NCBI RefSeq assembly: GCF_901000735.1
Contig: NC_081550.1
Span: forward strand, 8,211,350 to 8,275,349
Direction of reading: 5' to 3'
Origin: Corylus avellana
Taxonomy: Eukaryota > Streptophyta > Magnoliopsida > Fagales > Betulaceae
DNA: 64,000 bases
Under the pieces are notes generated by a model. It did no database searches, was not told the DNA's origin, and saw only the letters and a list, made by a program, of their open reading frames with translations. Positions 1 through 11,589 of this stretch are shown piece by piece. The first letter of the stretch is position 1. Each line of letters opens with the position of its first letter. The position numbers and the translations under genes are program-made.

Positions 1-920
1 GTGATCTAAATGAGAACATATAACACATACCTGGAGTTGAGTGGCTGGCTGAATAAGAGAGATGTTCTGAGTAGTCATGGAGTTTACAATCATATTAAAT
101 GTCTTCTGCATGGCAGCCATCTGATTTTGCACTCCTCTATTTACTTCATAACTGCCTTTACTCCTTACTCTTTGCCTCCTTCTGGATGAGAATTGTTGAG
201 TGTGTTTACTCAATGTCTCAAGATCTCTATGGCTTCCTAACTGCTCTTTTCCATCAGCACACCTCCACAAGCTGTATCAACAATACCTTTGTTAATATCA
301 TCTAACCCTTCATAAAAAATTTGTACCTAATCATCTTGAGGTATGTTGTCATTTGGACACTTAAGAAGCAGTGCATTGAAGTGGTCTCATGCTTCAAAGA
401 AAAGGTCTCCATCTCTTTGTTGGAACGATTGCAACTCCCTTCTAAGCTGCCTTGTCCTTTGAGCTAGGAAAAACTTCTTCAGGAACTTACTGGACAATTC
501 TTCCCAAGTATGAATGGATTCTGCAGGTAAGGAATTATACCACAACTTAGTATTGTCTTTCAAGGAAAAGGGAATAAGACTAACCTGAGTCTCTCCGGAG
601 TTAGGCCTTGAATGTGCTGAAGCTTGCAGAGATCAAAGAACTCCCTGAGGTGCAAGTTTCGATCCTCAGTTGCTGTGCCTCTGAAGTGAGTCAAAACACT
701 GAGTATTTGTAGGGATATATAGTAATAGCCTTCCACCTCCGATTGATAGGCGATGCATGATGGTTGGTTGAGGTTTTTGGGGATGAAAACCTGTTTCATG
801 GGCCTTCGGACTGGTGGCGGGTTTTCTAGCATATCTTCCATTATTACCTCAACTTCTTCTTCTTTTTCCGTGTCGGAGTTGTCTCTAGGCCTTTGTCAAA
901 TGGTCCACTTAATTTCTTGC
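1..920 (-). pseudogene. Ty3/gypsy gag fragment (Athila/Tat-type)
   Basis: The minus-strand translation shows a retrotransposon capsid (gag) region. It runs from a proline-rich segment ending PMKQVFIPKN (about 750-800) through LHLREFFDLCKLQ and GLTPERLRLVLFPF (about 575-660). After a frame break near 560 it continues through LWYNSLPAESIHTWEEL and RQLRRELQSFQQRDG towards position 1. This is the gag signature of the non-chromoviral Ty3 elements (Athila/Tat group). The reading frame has a frameshift and at least three in-frame stops, so it is not functional. The rest of the element, pol and the 3' LTR, would lie left of the window. The adjacent PBS (1211-1230) and LTR (1240-2722) complete its 5' end. 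The exact lineage within the group is inferred. Confidence 0.75.
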
Positions 921-1210
921 ATAAGAAGATTTACCCCTACAATCATAGCAGCTTCAATGCTGCTGTTTGGATACTCCTTAGAACTGCACTCAATCGTAGG
1001 TTAGTCCGCTCGATCGCACTGAGCACGATTGCACTCGATCTCCACTCGATCGCAGTAACAGAATGCAGGCACCGCAGAGTTGAAACAGAACAAAAACAGG
1101 GAAATAAAAAGAAACAAAAAAATATTTTTTATTTTTGATAAAAACATAATTAAAAATTAAAACTAAAATAACCAAACTAAAGGAAAATAATTCTAAACAA
1201 AATTTACCGC

Positions 1211-1230
1211 AATTCCCGGCAACGGCGCCA
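1211..1230 (-). other. Primer-binding site of the leftmost Ty3 element
   Basis: On the minus strand this reads TGGCGCCGTTGCCGGGAATT, a good match to the complement of a plant tRNA-Asp 3' end (TGGCGCC...). It lies 9 bp inside the LTR boundary, as expected for the minus-strand primer site. It fixes the orientation of the element: LTR at higher coordinates, gag at lower coordinates. Confidence 0.7.
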
Positions 1231-1239
1231 AAAACTTAT

Positions 1240-2722
1240 TGTGTCAAATACTACCTAAATTAATAGATAATATTTAGTACATTTTACTCGCAAGTACACA
1301 AGATCAAACAATAGTATAGTGCTGCAAGTATGAGATCAATCTCACGAAGATTGTTGATTTTGTTTTAGAAGTAATTAAAATACCAAAATTGTCACAAGAT
1401 TGATATTGATACTAAGGAAATGAAATAAAGATAAAGATAAGATAAAGGTAGGGTTTTGATATCCACCACTAATCATACTTAGATAATATAACAATATGCC
1501 AATGATCCAATCATATTATGAATACTTAATGTTTACCAACCTAAGGATATGGGTGTCTATTCCTTAAGTTATTGATTTTCTTAAGTAACAAATTAGGCAT
1601 GGGTGTCTACTCCAATTCTTTTCTTTCTTAAAGGATTTAGCATGGATGTCTACTAAGTTGTTCTTTAAAAAAACATAAATCTGTGAAAATCGACAAACAC
1701 ATGAGGCCTATACAATGAGTGTCTACTCCTGGTTCCCCATGTTGATTAACCCAAGTACCCGGTGTGGATTTCTTGTGTTACTCTTATCAAACCCAAGACT
1801 CGATCATCCAAATTGATTTAATTAACTAATCATACCACATGCATATAATGGCCAATCACATACATATGAGGAATTTAAGAAAACAGAAATTAATCAAGTT
1901 AAGCAACACAATATGATTATCACAAAGGCACCAACATTGAAATATTAAATAAACATAATTAGGGCTTCAATCTAGCCCTCCTTAAGAGTTAGTTACACAT
2001 AATTAAAATAAAACTAAAAGAAAAAGGGAAAGAAAAAACTGAAAATCGCTCCTAGAAGTAGCCTCCAATTCCTCTCTCCAAAGTTGTCTCTTTGAAATTG
2101 TGTATTGAATTGTGAGGCTTAGAGGTCTATTTGTAAGGCTTAGGAGAGTCCTAGAAGCCCTAGTAATCCTAGAAAATTCGGAGATTTAAGTCCTAGTCCA
2201 ATTAGGATAAAGAAAACCTAAGTCCAAATCGGAATAGGATTCGTCCAGAATTGTGTTCCTATCTTGCAGGGTGATTATGGCATAGCGACAATCTGAATTA
2301 GGAAATTTCTATTTCACAATGATTTGTAGCATGTTGAGTTAGCTTTCCAATTCCGCTTGAATTGCCTCAATCTAATATTTGAGCTGAAAGTTCTGATCAA
2401 AATACTGAGACATATGCAGAATCCAAATTTTAATCCAATCCGATTTTGACTCCAATTTGAGAAATTTCGATTTAATCATTTCCTTTATTTGATTAAACTT
2501 AACCACATCATATAGGTCCTCTATTATGATTGGTTAAGCTTAACCATATCTTCTAGGTCTTCCCAATTTGCCCTTTAAGCTTGAAACTTTTTTGGAAACG
2601 CTTTCTTTTTTTCCATTACCTACAAAAACACAAAAAGAAAATAAAATAGCACAAACTAACAAAACTAAGGAATTAACAAATATAAGTTAATGGCTAAAAT
2701 ATGAATATTTTGGCACTTATCA
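1240..2722 (-). repeat. 5' LTR of the leftmost Ty3 element, 1.48 kb
   Basis: The segment starts TGTGTCAAAT and ends ACTTATCA on the plus strand. The minus strand therefore begins TGATAAGTGCC and ends in ACACA, with the TG...CA ends of an LTR. The start TGATAAGTGCCAAAATATT is recurrent among plant Athila/Tat-like LTRs. The block at about 1550-1770 repeats a GGGTGTCTACT-like word four times. The partner LTR is outside the window, so the boundaries rest on the termini and the adjacent PBS. Confidence 0.65.
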
Positions 2723-3177
2723 TGACCCTCCCATTCTTGTGGAGGTGTGTGAGAAGGAATCTACTTGTGTTTCATTGCATATTTTGAATGTTGATGATTC
2801 CTTAAAACATGAAAACTCTATGCTTAGTGATAATGTTTAATGCCTACAAAATGTGTCTAATCTTTCTTGTGTTAAACATGATCATTCGTTGAGTTTTCAA
2901 AAGCCCTATGGGGACATGTGTAGAATTGGTTTTGACAAAATTGCTTTCGCTTCGAAAACTACACATGTCAACAAAGGGAATATTTTTTTTGATCCTCCTA
3001 TTCTTATTCTTCCTAGCTCTAGTTCTAGGAAGTTGGTTAAAGGGAAGACTGCCTTAGTGTCTTTTGGACCTAAGTTTGTATACCAAGGGAATTTTGTTCA
3101 GATTCCTTTGAAGGTTGAGGTTGAGGGGTCATACCCTCTCAAGAGGCAACCTTCTTGAAGGTTTGTCCATGTGTTCC
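2723..3177. other. Unassigned flank with a 101-codon open frame
   Basis: This lies between the Ty3 LTR and an assembly gap. A plus-strand frame is open at 2853-3158 (MSNLSCVKHD... to ...PLKRQPS) and the frame continues upstream of it past a stop. I do not recognise the protein. It contains a serine run preceded by PPILILP. It may be a fragment of an older element or of a gene cut by the retrotransposon insertion. Confidence 0.3.
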
Positions 3178-3377
3178 NNNNNNNNNNNNNNNNNNNNNNN
3201 NNNNNNNNNNNNNNNNNNNNNNNNNNNNNNNNNNNNNNNNNNNNNNNNNNNNNNNNNNNNNNNNNNNNNNNNNNNNNNNNNNNNNNNNNNNNNNNNNNNN
3301 NNNNNNNNNNNNNNNNNNNNNNNNNNNNNNNNNNNNNNNNNNNNNNNNNNNNNNNNNNNNNNNNNNNNNNNNNNNNN
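3178..3377. other. Assembly gap, 200 N
   Basis: A run of 200 undetermined bases. The sequence to its right is a GC-rich palindromic repeat, which probably caused the break. Confidence 0.99.
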
Positions 3378-3540
3378 TACCCCCATGGCATAGGATGGCT
3401 CGACAGACAACCCACCTTAGGGGTGGCACATGAGCCACCCTAGGTTGGCCGGGGGTGGCCGCGCCCCACCCCCGTGGGTTAGAGGGTGGCCGCGAGCCAC
3501 CCCCGGCCACCACTGGATGGCAGCCACCCCCCTTTAAAAA
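3378..3540. repeat. GC-rich palindromic GGGTGGC/GCCACCC cluster
   Basis: A short, very GC-rich island in AT-rich DNA. It is built from repeated GGGGTGGC and its complement GCCACCCC in alternating orientation, followed directly by a poly(A)/AT-rich stretch. The same kind of cluster appears at 34940-35085 inside an SSL3 intron. It looks like the core of a dispersed, non-coding fold-back repeat rather than a gene. The part left of 3378 is lost in the gap. Confidence 0.6.
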
Positions 3541-3856
3541 AAAAAATTAATTTATATATTTATATTTTTGTTTTAATTTTTTATTTGGAGGTATTTCTGT
3601 CTTTTAAAGAAATTTAACATCTAAAAGATAATATTCCGTCCAATTTAACGTGGTTGACTGATAGAATTGGGGTTTTTGGAAGAAAAATTGTAGTTTGATA
3701 AGGTTGGCAATTCATGGGAGAAAATTGACAATGCGTTATAGCTTATGGGGGAAAAAAGTAATTACCCCTTGCTTTCTTGAATACTCATTTAAAGCTTCCC
3801 AATTTTCTCTTGTCATTCATTGAGTGATTCACTTATCATGTCATAGTGTGTACCGT

Positions 3857-4070
3857 CTTATATAGAAATTGACGTATATGGTGGTTATGTTTAAATGTGT
3901 GTGTGCAATTGTTCACTTGCCTAAGCATTGTCATCTTCTTTACACACTTTTTCACAAACCATCTTACATAGAAATTGACGTATATGGTGATTATGTTTAA
4001 ATGTGTGTGTGCAATTGTTCATAATGGCTTGTCTAAGTATTGTCATCTTCTTTACACACTTTTTCACAAG
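3857..4070. repeat. Tandem duplication, two copies of about 106 bp
   Basis: The unit beginning CTTATATAGAAATTGACG (3857) recurs as CTTACATAGAAATTGACG (3963). Both copies run through GTTTAAATGTGTGTGTGC and end in CTTTACACACTTTTTCACAA. The copies differ by a few substitutions and a small insertion. No coding function was seen. Confidence 0.8.
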
Positions 4071-4252
4071 TTTGAAGTAACTACATGTGCTAGTTTTGGT
4101 AAACACTCTTGTGTAAAATTTTGGTTCACCCAAGTTCAAATTGACCCTGGAAGTCGAACATGAGACTTAAATTTTCATAGCAACACCTCTTTCAATGACA
4201 AAGAAAATGTGATCCAAATGTTGTCAAAACTGTGAATAAACATAATCTTATG

Positions 4253-4552
4253 CTCCGTTTGATAACATGTTTTGCCTTCAACACTATTCACTTTTTCTTC
4301 AACACTATTCATCTTACTTTTTAACTTTTTCTACATTTTCTTATTTTTTACATCACATCAATCACTTTTTATTACTATTCAAATAAAAAAATCACTACCA
4401 AACAAATTTTTTTCATTTTTCCATATCAAACATTCTTACTTTTTCACTTTTTTCAAAAAAAAAAAAAAAAAAAAAAAATTCTTACTTTTTTTTACATCAA
4501 TCAATTTTTGCTACAATATCAAACCAAAACATTTTATCAAACACACCCTTAA
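4253..4552 (+). repeat. Dispersed AT-rich MITE-like repeat, copy A
   Basis: A block of about 300 bp beginning GCTCCGTTTGATAACATG and ending near TTATCAAACACACCC. It is strongly matched by the reverse complement of 14752-15050. The two ends form short inverted termini (GTTTGATA / TATCAAAC). It has no coding capacity. Its interior is rich in CACTTTTT and TTCTTACTTTTT words and contains a poly(A) run near 4456-4480. It is most simply a non-autonomous DNA transposon, family unassigned. Confidence 0.65.
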
Positions 4553-5849
4553 AAATTTAATTTTGAAATCCTTATAGAAAGAGTTGGTGTTCAATCATTG
4601 TGGAAAAAAATGAAACATCCATGAGATTTAAATTGTAAAAACTTCATTGAACAATTGAAAAGGAATGGGTGTATGACTTTTTTGTTGAAACCTAGGAAAA
4701 ATGGTTTGACTTTTGTGCTAAAGGACTACCTTTTTTTTTATGAGATGTGTTTATCCCTTTGTACATGTAAGTTTATGTCATCAATTGTGAAATGAGTTAC
4801 ACACCGCACATGACATGCCTTATGCTTGTCATTTTTACAATTGCATTGCGTGTATTGAAAAACCATCTTGTTTCTAAAATTTTGAGCATTTTGGTACACA
4901 TTGTGATCATGATTGGTGCTCTTTTTCTTATGATTGTTATAAGTTTGATTTTGAGTATCTTTAAAAGTGGCATGTGCCTTTTTTTATAAAGAGCAAGAAA
5001 GTTGTTTTTAGAAACATGATTAAGATGTGTCTCTCCACAATTTTGGTCTCTCTCTCACAATAAAATGTGTTGGTGTTACAAAACCTTTTTGTTGATTATG
5101 TGTTTCTTTGTGCATGCATTTATAGTTTTCATCATGTTTTGCATCTCTATTCATGCTTTTAATTAGGTTTTAGGTTTGCATTCTTTTTTTGTATTTCCTA
5201 AAGGTTACAAACTCAATCTTGAAGACTTGATGGTCTTCGATTCTCTTAATCTTGAGTTTGTATTCTTTGGAGCATTGCATTCTAGGAGTTGTTAATGTGC
5301 ATTAGGTTTTCAATGTCATTAACTTAGGTTTTTGGCTTTATATGTGGTTTATGTGTTAAACTTCCTTGAGCCTTCATTCTAGTTTAATACATATTTCATA
5401 AGCTCTTATTCATCAATCATCTCATTTACATGCTCTCCTTCCTAGGTTTGGTGAGTGGGTTAGAGGTTGAGAGGTTGTCACACTTAGGGTTGTCTTGACC
5501 TTAGTTGTGGTTGTTCACACACGACTCTTATGGTTTGTGCATCACCCTTGCTTAGGTGATTAAATTATTTTGTAATTGCATTGTGTTGTGTCTTTGCATG
5601 CCTCTGGTTTTGTTTATCGTTTTTGCCTATTGCATGCTTGTTTTCCCATTGATGACGTATTGAAATTTGGATATACCGGTCATTCTTCGTTTAATTATTT
5701 TAACATGTGTCATTGTTATTGTTGTTTTATTTTCTTTTCTTTTGTCCTATCAATTCAATTATTGATATAGGGAGTATGTATTCCTTTATATATCCCTTTG
5801 TTGATTGTGACAAAAAGTGGGAGAAGTTGTTAGTTTTTAGGGGGAGACT
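4553..5849. other. AT-rich region, no gene recognised
   Basis: Only short, scattered open frames are present and none resembles a known protein. At the right edge, text around 5806-5847 (GTGACAAAAAGTGGGAGAAG, then TTTTTAGGGGGAGACTT) resembles the polypurine-rich 3' end of a copia-type retrotransposon. Part of this stretch may therefore be degraded retroelement internal sequence. Confidence 0.35.
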
Positions 5850-7475
5850 TGATGGTTAGAGGGTTAAATAAATGATATCCATATTTGGTGTGATTATTCA
5901 CTGTTATTTCCCATATGTTTAATGAGTTTGTTTAGTGTTTCCAAAGAATAAATACAATGCCACATCTTCGATCAACCTTAGTCTAGTAGTGGTTTGTTAG
6001 GCTTTGGTGGAATTGTAAAATGTTGTTATTTACTTGTAATTGTTGTTGTCTCTGATGTATATAAGTTTTGTCATCGAATGGCCAAATGAGGAGATAGTTT
6101 GGTTTTTGAAATTTGCCTTATTTGATGTAGAAAACTTTGCTTGTAACATTTTTCATCTTCTTCAAATGTCAAGGTGAAGAATGTAAGTGAAAAGAGGTTT
6201 TTTTGTGTTTCTAGTTAGATGGGCGTCAGGACTAGCTCCGATGAAGAGCTCTCAACTTTCTCGTCAGATGAGCGTCAGGACGAGCCCATGACAAGACTCT
6301 GTGATATTCTCTTTATCAACCCCGTTGGATGGGGCGTCGGAACGTTGATGTGATGGGACTAAGTTGTTGTTCCCTGTCAACCCCGTTGGATGGGGCGTTA
6401 GAACGTTGACGTGACGGTAATGCAAAGGTTTTACTCTCCATGTCATGACGCAATTCATTTAATGTTAAGACGTGAATAAGGATATCATTCTCCGTTGGAT
6501 GCCCATCAAGACCTAAGGTATAGCTTCCTTGGTAATTTAGTTTTCTTTTATGATTTATCTTCTCATTGCTCTTGGAAAAGCATTAGACGTGTTTACGAAA
6601 GTGTTCTACAATGTTCTGGCACCCAAACATCACTTGGGCATCACTTGAAAGTGATTGGGTCACTTAGGAATTTTTTTTTCCTATCAAATGGGCGGCATAA
6701 CGCGCTCCTGACTCGCTAGCTGTAAGTTACAGTCCAATTCCCATCATGACTCAGCTGGTTTCTGGAGAAAATTGAAAGCCATTTTTGACCTAAAAAACAT
6801 CTGAATTCAAAGAAGCTCATTAGAGACAAAATTGTAGATCAGGTAAAGAGCTTTCCAGAGCCATTGAGTTTGCATCATTTAAAGCCCACGTGAAAAGTTA
6901 TGGCCAAGATATCCTGACTAGTTTAGTTCCCCAAATGACTTTTCAGCTTTATTTCAAATTTGTCATTTATCTTCTTTGCGGTTGCTCTCCTCCTCTTAAT
7001 GTTTGTGAAGCTTTCTTCCATACTTTACCATTGTTGTACCAAGTGGATTTCCTAAAAAGCTTGAAGCTTTCTCTTGGGTTTTTTGTTTGTTGATTTCAAA
7101 CCACACCAAACACATCGTTCAACCACAAAAAAGTCTACTAAATGGTCGGTAAGGAAATGCACTCCATAAAGATTATTGAGCTAAGATACAAGTTGGGGGT
7201 TTATTGATCTTACAGAGTCGAGAGACTTGCAGGGGTTTGTGAGTATTTCTAATATCTGTAATCTAAATATTCATATAGTGATTTCCTGGATTTAGCTGTC
7301 CTGGAGTGGTTTTTCCCTTTGATTGGTTCAAAGGGTTTTCTACTTTGTCAACAAATATTGTGTTCTGGTTGTGTGGATGTTTCTATTGTTGTGTTGGTTT
7401 ACTATTAAGCAATGCAATTTATTTTCCTATATAAATTGTTTATGAGTTTTATCAATTTGGCAGTACAATGTGAGA
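5850..7475 (+). repeat. Copia-like LTR remnant
   Basis: It follows a polypurine tract (AGGGGGAGA, 5839-5847). It ends in a segment typical of plant copia LTR 3' parts: GGAGTGGTTTTTCCC near 7303, then GGGTTTTCTAC, then a TTGTGTTCTGG-like stretch. It carries palindromic modules at 6236-6470 that resemble those in the solo LTR at 8998-12248. A clear PBS after the right end was not found, so the right boundary and the copia assignment are tentative. Confidence 0.4.
6236..6470. repeat. Palindromic modules of about 65 bp inside the LTR
   Basis: Repeated units carry CCCCGTTGGATGGGGCGT followed by GAACGTTGA (near 6320 and 6381), preceded by a related unit with CGTCAGGACGAG. The halves CCCC/GGGG and CGTC/GACG can pair. 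The interval word GATGTGATGGGA is shared with the modules at 11590-12110 read on the minus strand. Confidence 0.65.
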
Positions 7476-7716
7476 TCACTAAAGCTTAAAAAGGATCCTC
7501 AACAAAGTTGGAGGAGCAAACCAAACAAATTGGATACTCTTCTAAACCTCCTAATCTCGTGTTTTTGGGCCTCTCGACTTCAAGATTAGCTTTACCACCA
7601 CTTCTCCTCATTTCTACATTGGTTGATTTAGCATTTGACTCATCCTCTTTCTCAAAAGAAATTTCAGACTCACACCTAGGTTGACTAGCATCTTGAACCT
7701 CATCTTTAGCTGTTAC

Positions 7717-8979
7717 CATTGTAACTATGCCTCGAGACAATTGAAAACTCACGAACGCAATTATTCTACTTAAGACCTCGAGCTTGCTGTTGTTGTCTTT
7801 GCCTTGAAAATTTAGCGACACTATCTTTATGAAGAGCATTGTGAAATTTACATAGATCATAAGAGTCTGAAATATTTTCACTCAGAAGGAACTTAATATG
7901 CGCCAAAGATGATGGTTAGAACTTTTCAATGATTACGACTATTCAATCAACTATCATCCGAGGAAAGCAAATGTCGTGGCAGATGTCCTTAGTAGAAAGA
8001 CGTCAGTCAAAGGGATGGCATCTACTTTAACCATACAGAAGAAATTACCTTTGGATATGGAGTGGGCATAGAAATGTCAATAGAAGAAGTTCAGTCCTAC
8101 CTTAGCAATTTAACCTTGAAGCCAACTTTGCTTGAACAAATTAGAGTTGCCTTATTTGCAGATGATGACCTAATTAGTATCAGGGAAGAAGTTGGTAAGG
8201 GTAAGCAACCAAATTTTAGTATATCTAAGGATAGAACGTTGAGGTATCGAAGTCGCTTGTGTGTACCTAACAACTCTGACTTGTAGAAGATAATATTGCC
8301 TAAGTCTCATCAATCATTGTATACGATACATTCGGGTAGCACCAAGATGTACCAAGATATACGGGAACATTATTGGTGGAACAGGATGAAGAAAGAAGTA
8401 GCACAATTCTTACAACAATGCCTCACCTGTCAACAAGTTAAAACGGAACACCAGAAGCCAGCAGGAACGCTTAAGCCGTTAACCCTTCCTGAATGAAAAT
8501 GGGAGCACATAGCAATGGATTTCGTAACAAGTTTACCAAAGATGACAAGTGGGCTAGATGCAATTTGGGTAGTAGTGGATCGTTTAACAAAGTCAGCACA
8601 TTTTTTGCTCATTAAGACAACTTATCATGTTAGGCGCTTGGCAAAAGAATATATAAACGAAATTGTACGATTGCACGGTGTACCAGTAACGATCATCTCG
8701 AATCATGACTCGCGTTTCACCTCCAAATTTTGGCAAAGTTTACAAATTGCCATGGGTACAAAATTGAGTTTTAGTACAACTTTCCACTCGCAGACTGATA
8801 GACAATCAAATATATTGATCCAAATGTTAGAAGACATGTTGAGAGCATGTGTATTAGACTTCAAGGGTAGCTAGATTCAATACATCTCTTATGGAATTTG
8901 CCTACAACAACTACTACCAAGTGAGCAATGGAATGGCACCGTACAAAGCCTTATATGGAAGGAAGTGCCGATCACCTCT
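7717..8979 (+). pseudogene. Ty3/gypsy Tekay/Del-type pol, 5' part (RNase H and integrase)
   Basis: The plus-strand translation gives, in order: an RNase H region (YASRQLKTHERNY, DLELAVVVFALK, EIYIDHKSLKYF); the RNase H end SINYHPRKANVVADVLSRK (about 7940-8000); an HHCC zinc finger (LYTIHSG..., CLTCQQVK); and the integrase core (MDFVTSLPK, VVVDRLTKSAHF, GVPVTIISNHDSRFTS, ending YGRKCRSPL at 8979). It has several in-frame stops, among them 7904-7906, 8284-8286 and 8494-8496, and at least two frameshifts. It is not functional. A 3.2-kb LTR insertion separates it from its continuation at 12255. The long antisense frame at 7486-7881 partly overlaps this and is treated as a shadow. Confidence 0.85.
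8974..8979. other. Target-site duplication, left copy (ACCTCT)
   Basis: ACCTCT here and at 12249-12254 flank the inserted LTR. The host reading frame (CRSPL before, HWDE after) resumes across the two copies. Confidence 0.65.
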
Positions 8980-9878
8980 AAAAGTTTATACAGATCGTGT
9001 TCTACCTCTTACAACCAAAATATTAAACAGAAAATACTAAGCCATATTATCAAACACAAAAACATGCACAGCGGAAGTATAAATCAAACATAACCACAAC
9101 ACAAGGTTTGTTTACGAAGTGGAAAACCCTTGAGCACCTCAAGGAAAAACCATTTCGGGACAACCAAACCCAGAAAATCACTAAAAGAAGATTCACAATT
9201 ACAGAATAAACGATACCCACACCCTTTATGACGATCTACTTAATAAAACATGGCTAAAAATTTTTCTTTTAAAAAGCATTGCCCACAAAAAGTGGATTGT
9301 CACAGTGGCATGGCGATACCGTAATATGCCATGAACCTATGCATTAACCTGATTGACAGTATAATATGCCACACAGAGCTATATGCATCATCAATGATTC
9401 ATCAAAGTTCATATCTTTGCAACAAAATATAAATAACATTAGACCTATATAACACATTAGAGATGGCTAATACATCTATGTGAATAAAGTTTTACATACA
9501 AAATAATGGCTATACAAAAGTGTTACACACGACACGAGCCATAAACCGAATGCCAACATCTAAGCATATCCTTGAATGCTTTAACAAAAAAGACTAACAA
9601 CTAGTCCAACAAAGTAAACCTCCAACACATCTAGACCTCTGACATCACCCAAATACAAGGCTACAAGATCCTCATCTAGTCTCTATACCTATATCCACAA
9701 CATTGTTTGCACCACGGGAATCACCACCACCAGTGATATAGAGGGAATTATGAGTCCGCCGTCTCCATGAAATAGAGACGCTTAGTAGTATAGAACTCAC
9801 TGGGCTTTCCAAAAGAGTTATCATTTGAAAACATACTTACAAATTATATAGCTTAACAATAAATCATATTGAAAGTCA

Positions 9879-9985
9879 TCATGCAACATCTAGCCATAAC
9901 GGTATACATATGTCATCTTGCATCATCTAGCGATAACAGTATACATATATCATCATGCGTCATCTAGCCATAAAAGTGTACATAT
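9879..9985. repeat. Tandem array, about 3 units of ~52 bp in the solo LTR
   Basis: The unit is CAT(C)TAGC(C/G)ATAAC(G/A)GTATACATATG with short linkers, repeated near 9890, 9925 and 9963. A second pair of related units, ACTGATAC(G)(T/C)CTA(G)(C)ATAAAAATCA, follows at about 10016-10043 and 10094-10119. Confidence 0.65.
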
Positions 9986-10199
9986 GCGTCCGTCCCATAC
10001 CAGTCACATATACATACTGATACGTCTAGCATAAAAATCAACCATTCATATCGGTATAGATTATGCGCAGTTGCGCCTCCTACACATAGGCATACTGATA
10101 CGCCTAATATAAAAATCACACAAAACCAATCATCAGCATTATACAAATCGTATGCTAGGCATGCTCATGCTTATGCTCATCATCTTGTGCCAGTTCCAT

Positions 10200-10550
10200 T
10201 GTGAGGCCAGCCTTGCAATAGGAGACTTGTCATCACTACCTAGAGCCGTCACCCTGTTTCTTTTATACATATGAGGTCAGCCTTGCGGTAGGAGACTTGT
10301 CATCACTATCGGGAGCCCTCACCATGTTTCTCTTTTACATAAGAGGCCAACCTACGGTAAGAGACTTGTCATCACTACTGGGAGCCGTCGCCCTGTTTCT
10401 CGTTATGCATAAGGCCAGCCCTGCGGTAGGAGACTTGTTATCACTGCCGGGAGCCGTCACCCCGTTTCTCGTTATGCATGAGGCCAGCTCTACAGTAGGA
10501 GACTTGTCATCGCTATCGGAGTTGAACCCCGTTTCTATTACATTGCTCAT
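10200..10550. repeat. Minisatellite, 5 units of about 68-70 bp
   Basis: Each unit contains GAGGCCAGCCTTGCGGTAGG, then AGACTTGTCATCACTA, GGGAGCCGTCACC and GTTTCT. Five units are readable and they diverge towards the right end. The array lies within the solo LTR. The open frames on either strand here (10297-10557 and 10335-10577) are products of the repeat, not genes. Confidence 0.85.
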
Positions 10551-11589
10551 GCCATGATAACAAAACCTTGAACTCATATACTATCATAACTCATATCATG
10601 AAAATTATAGAATCATGTCATAAACCATGTGAACCATCCAATGCTCATAACAACATAATCATCACATTATCTTGCAAACCCATAAAGCTCATAGTAACAT
10701 TTCATCAAACATTCATCAAACACATCTCATGAAACATCATCGAAGTGCTACATCGATCCGATTACCCATACCACACATTGGAAGATTAGATCCAGTCCTA
10801 AGCCTCCAATATCACATTACATGCCTACAATTAACCGCATCATTAAACTTGGTTAAACTATCAAACTCTACACCTTATTACACACATAGCTACCCCCAAG
10901 CTCTCACGTAACATCGCTTACTCTCCTAGACATTAACTAAGCACCAAAGACCCTCCAAATAAGCCAACACAACTAAGGCCTTATTCTAATTAATTGCTTT
11001 ACACTAAGACACGCAAGGTTACTATATTCTTACGCCAGGTGTTAACTTGATTACTAAATACACACTTAATGAATTCCATCTTTACATAGCAATTTATTGT
11101 TATATCAATTTATGATAAAGTCATCATTATTATTATTTTTATTATTATAAAACATTCCATGTGCAATTTATCTCATTAATTAATTCAGATTACTATGAGG
11201 TTTTTAGTAATAAACTTAATTATTTTATCGGGTCTTACACCCTTGAGCACCTTTAAACTTAGTAAGAACGACAAACTCTCAACTTGTCTTCATCGTGATC
11301 ATCTTCAACTACTAACTTCATTTACTGATCCTTCGATAGACTTTCTTCAACAAACACTAATCAAAGACATCATCAAGTGAGCAAGGCAACAGGCCAAAGG
11401 CTGAGATGCCAAACAAGAGAAAAGGCAGCTTCAAGCTATATCACTTACCCTCTTGAATATCAATACCACTAAGACCCAATGCTAGTGGAGAAAAAGAGAC
11501 TTTAGTGAAAAGAGAGCTCAACAAAATAAATTCCCAAAAGTCTATAGTGAATAGTGACAAGAAAACTATTTATAAGAGACCCATTTTTT

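Noticed and set aside
6300..6470. CRISPR-like or riboswitch-like repeated palindromes
   Set aside because: Eukaryotic LTR context, only two or three diverged units, no spacers of constant length and no cas genes.
7486..7881. 131-codon minus-strand frame as a gene
   Set aside because: Its N-terminal half lies antisense to clear Ty3 RNase H text on the plus strand (YASRQLKTHERNY, YIDHKSLKYF). No domain was recognised.
10297..10577. Open frames on both strands with internally repeated peptides
   Set aside because: Produced by the 68-bp minisatellite. Both strands stay open by repetition.
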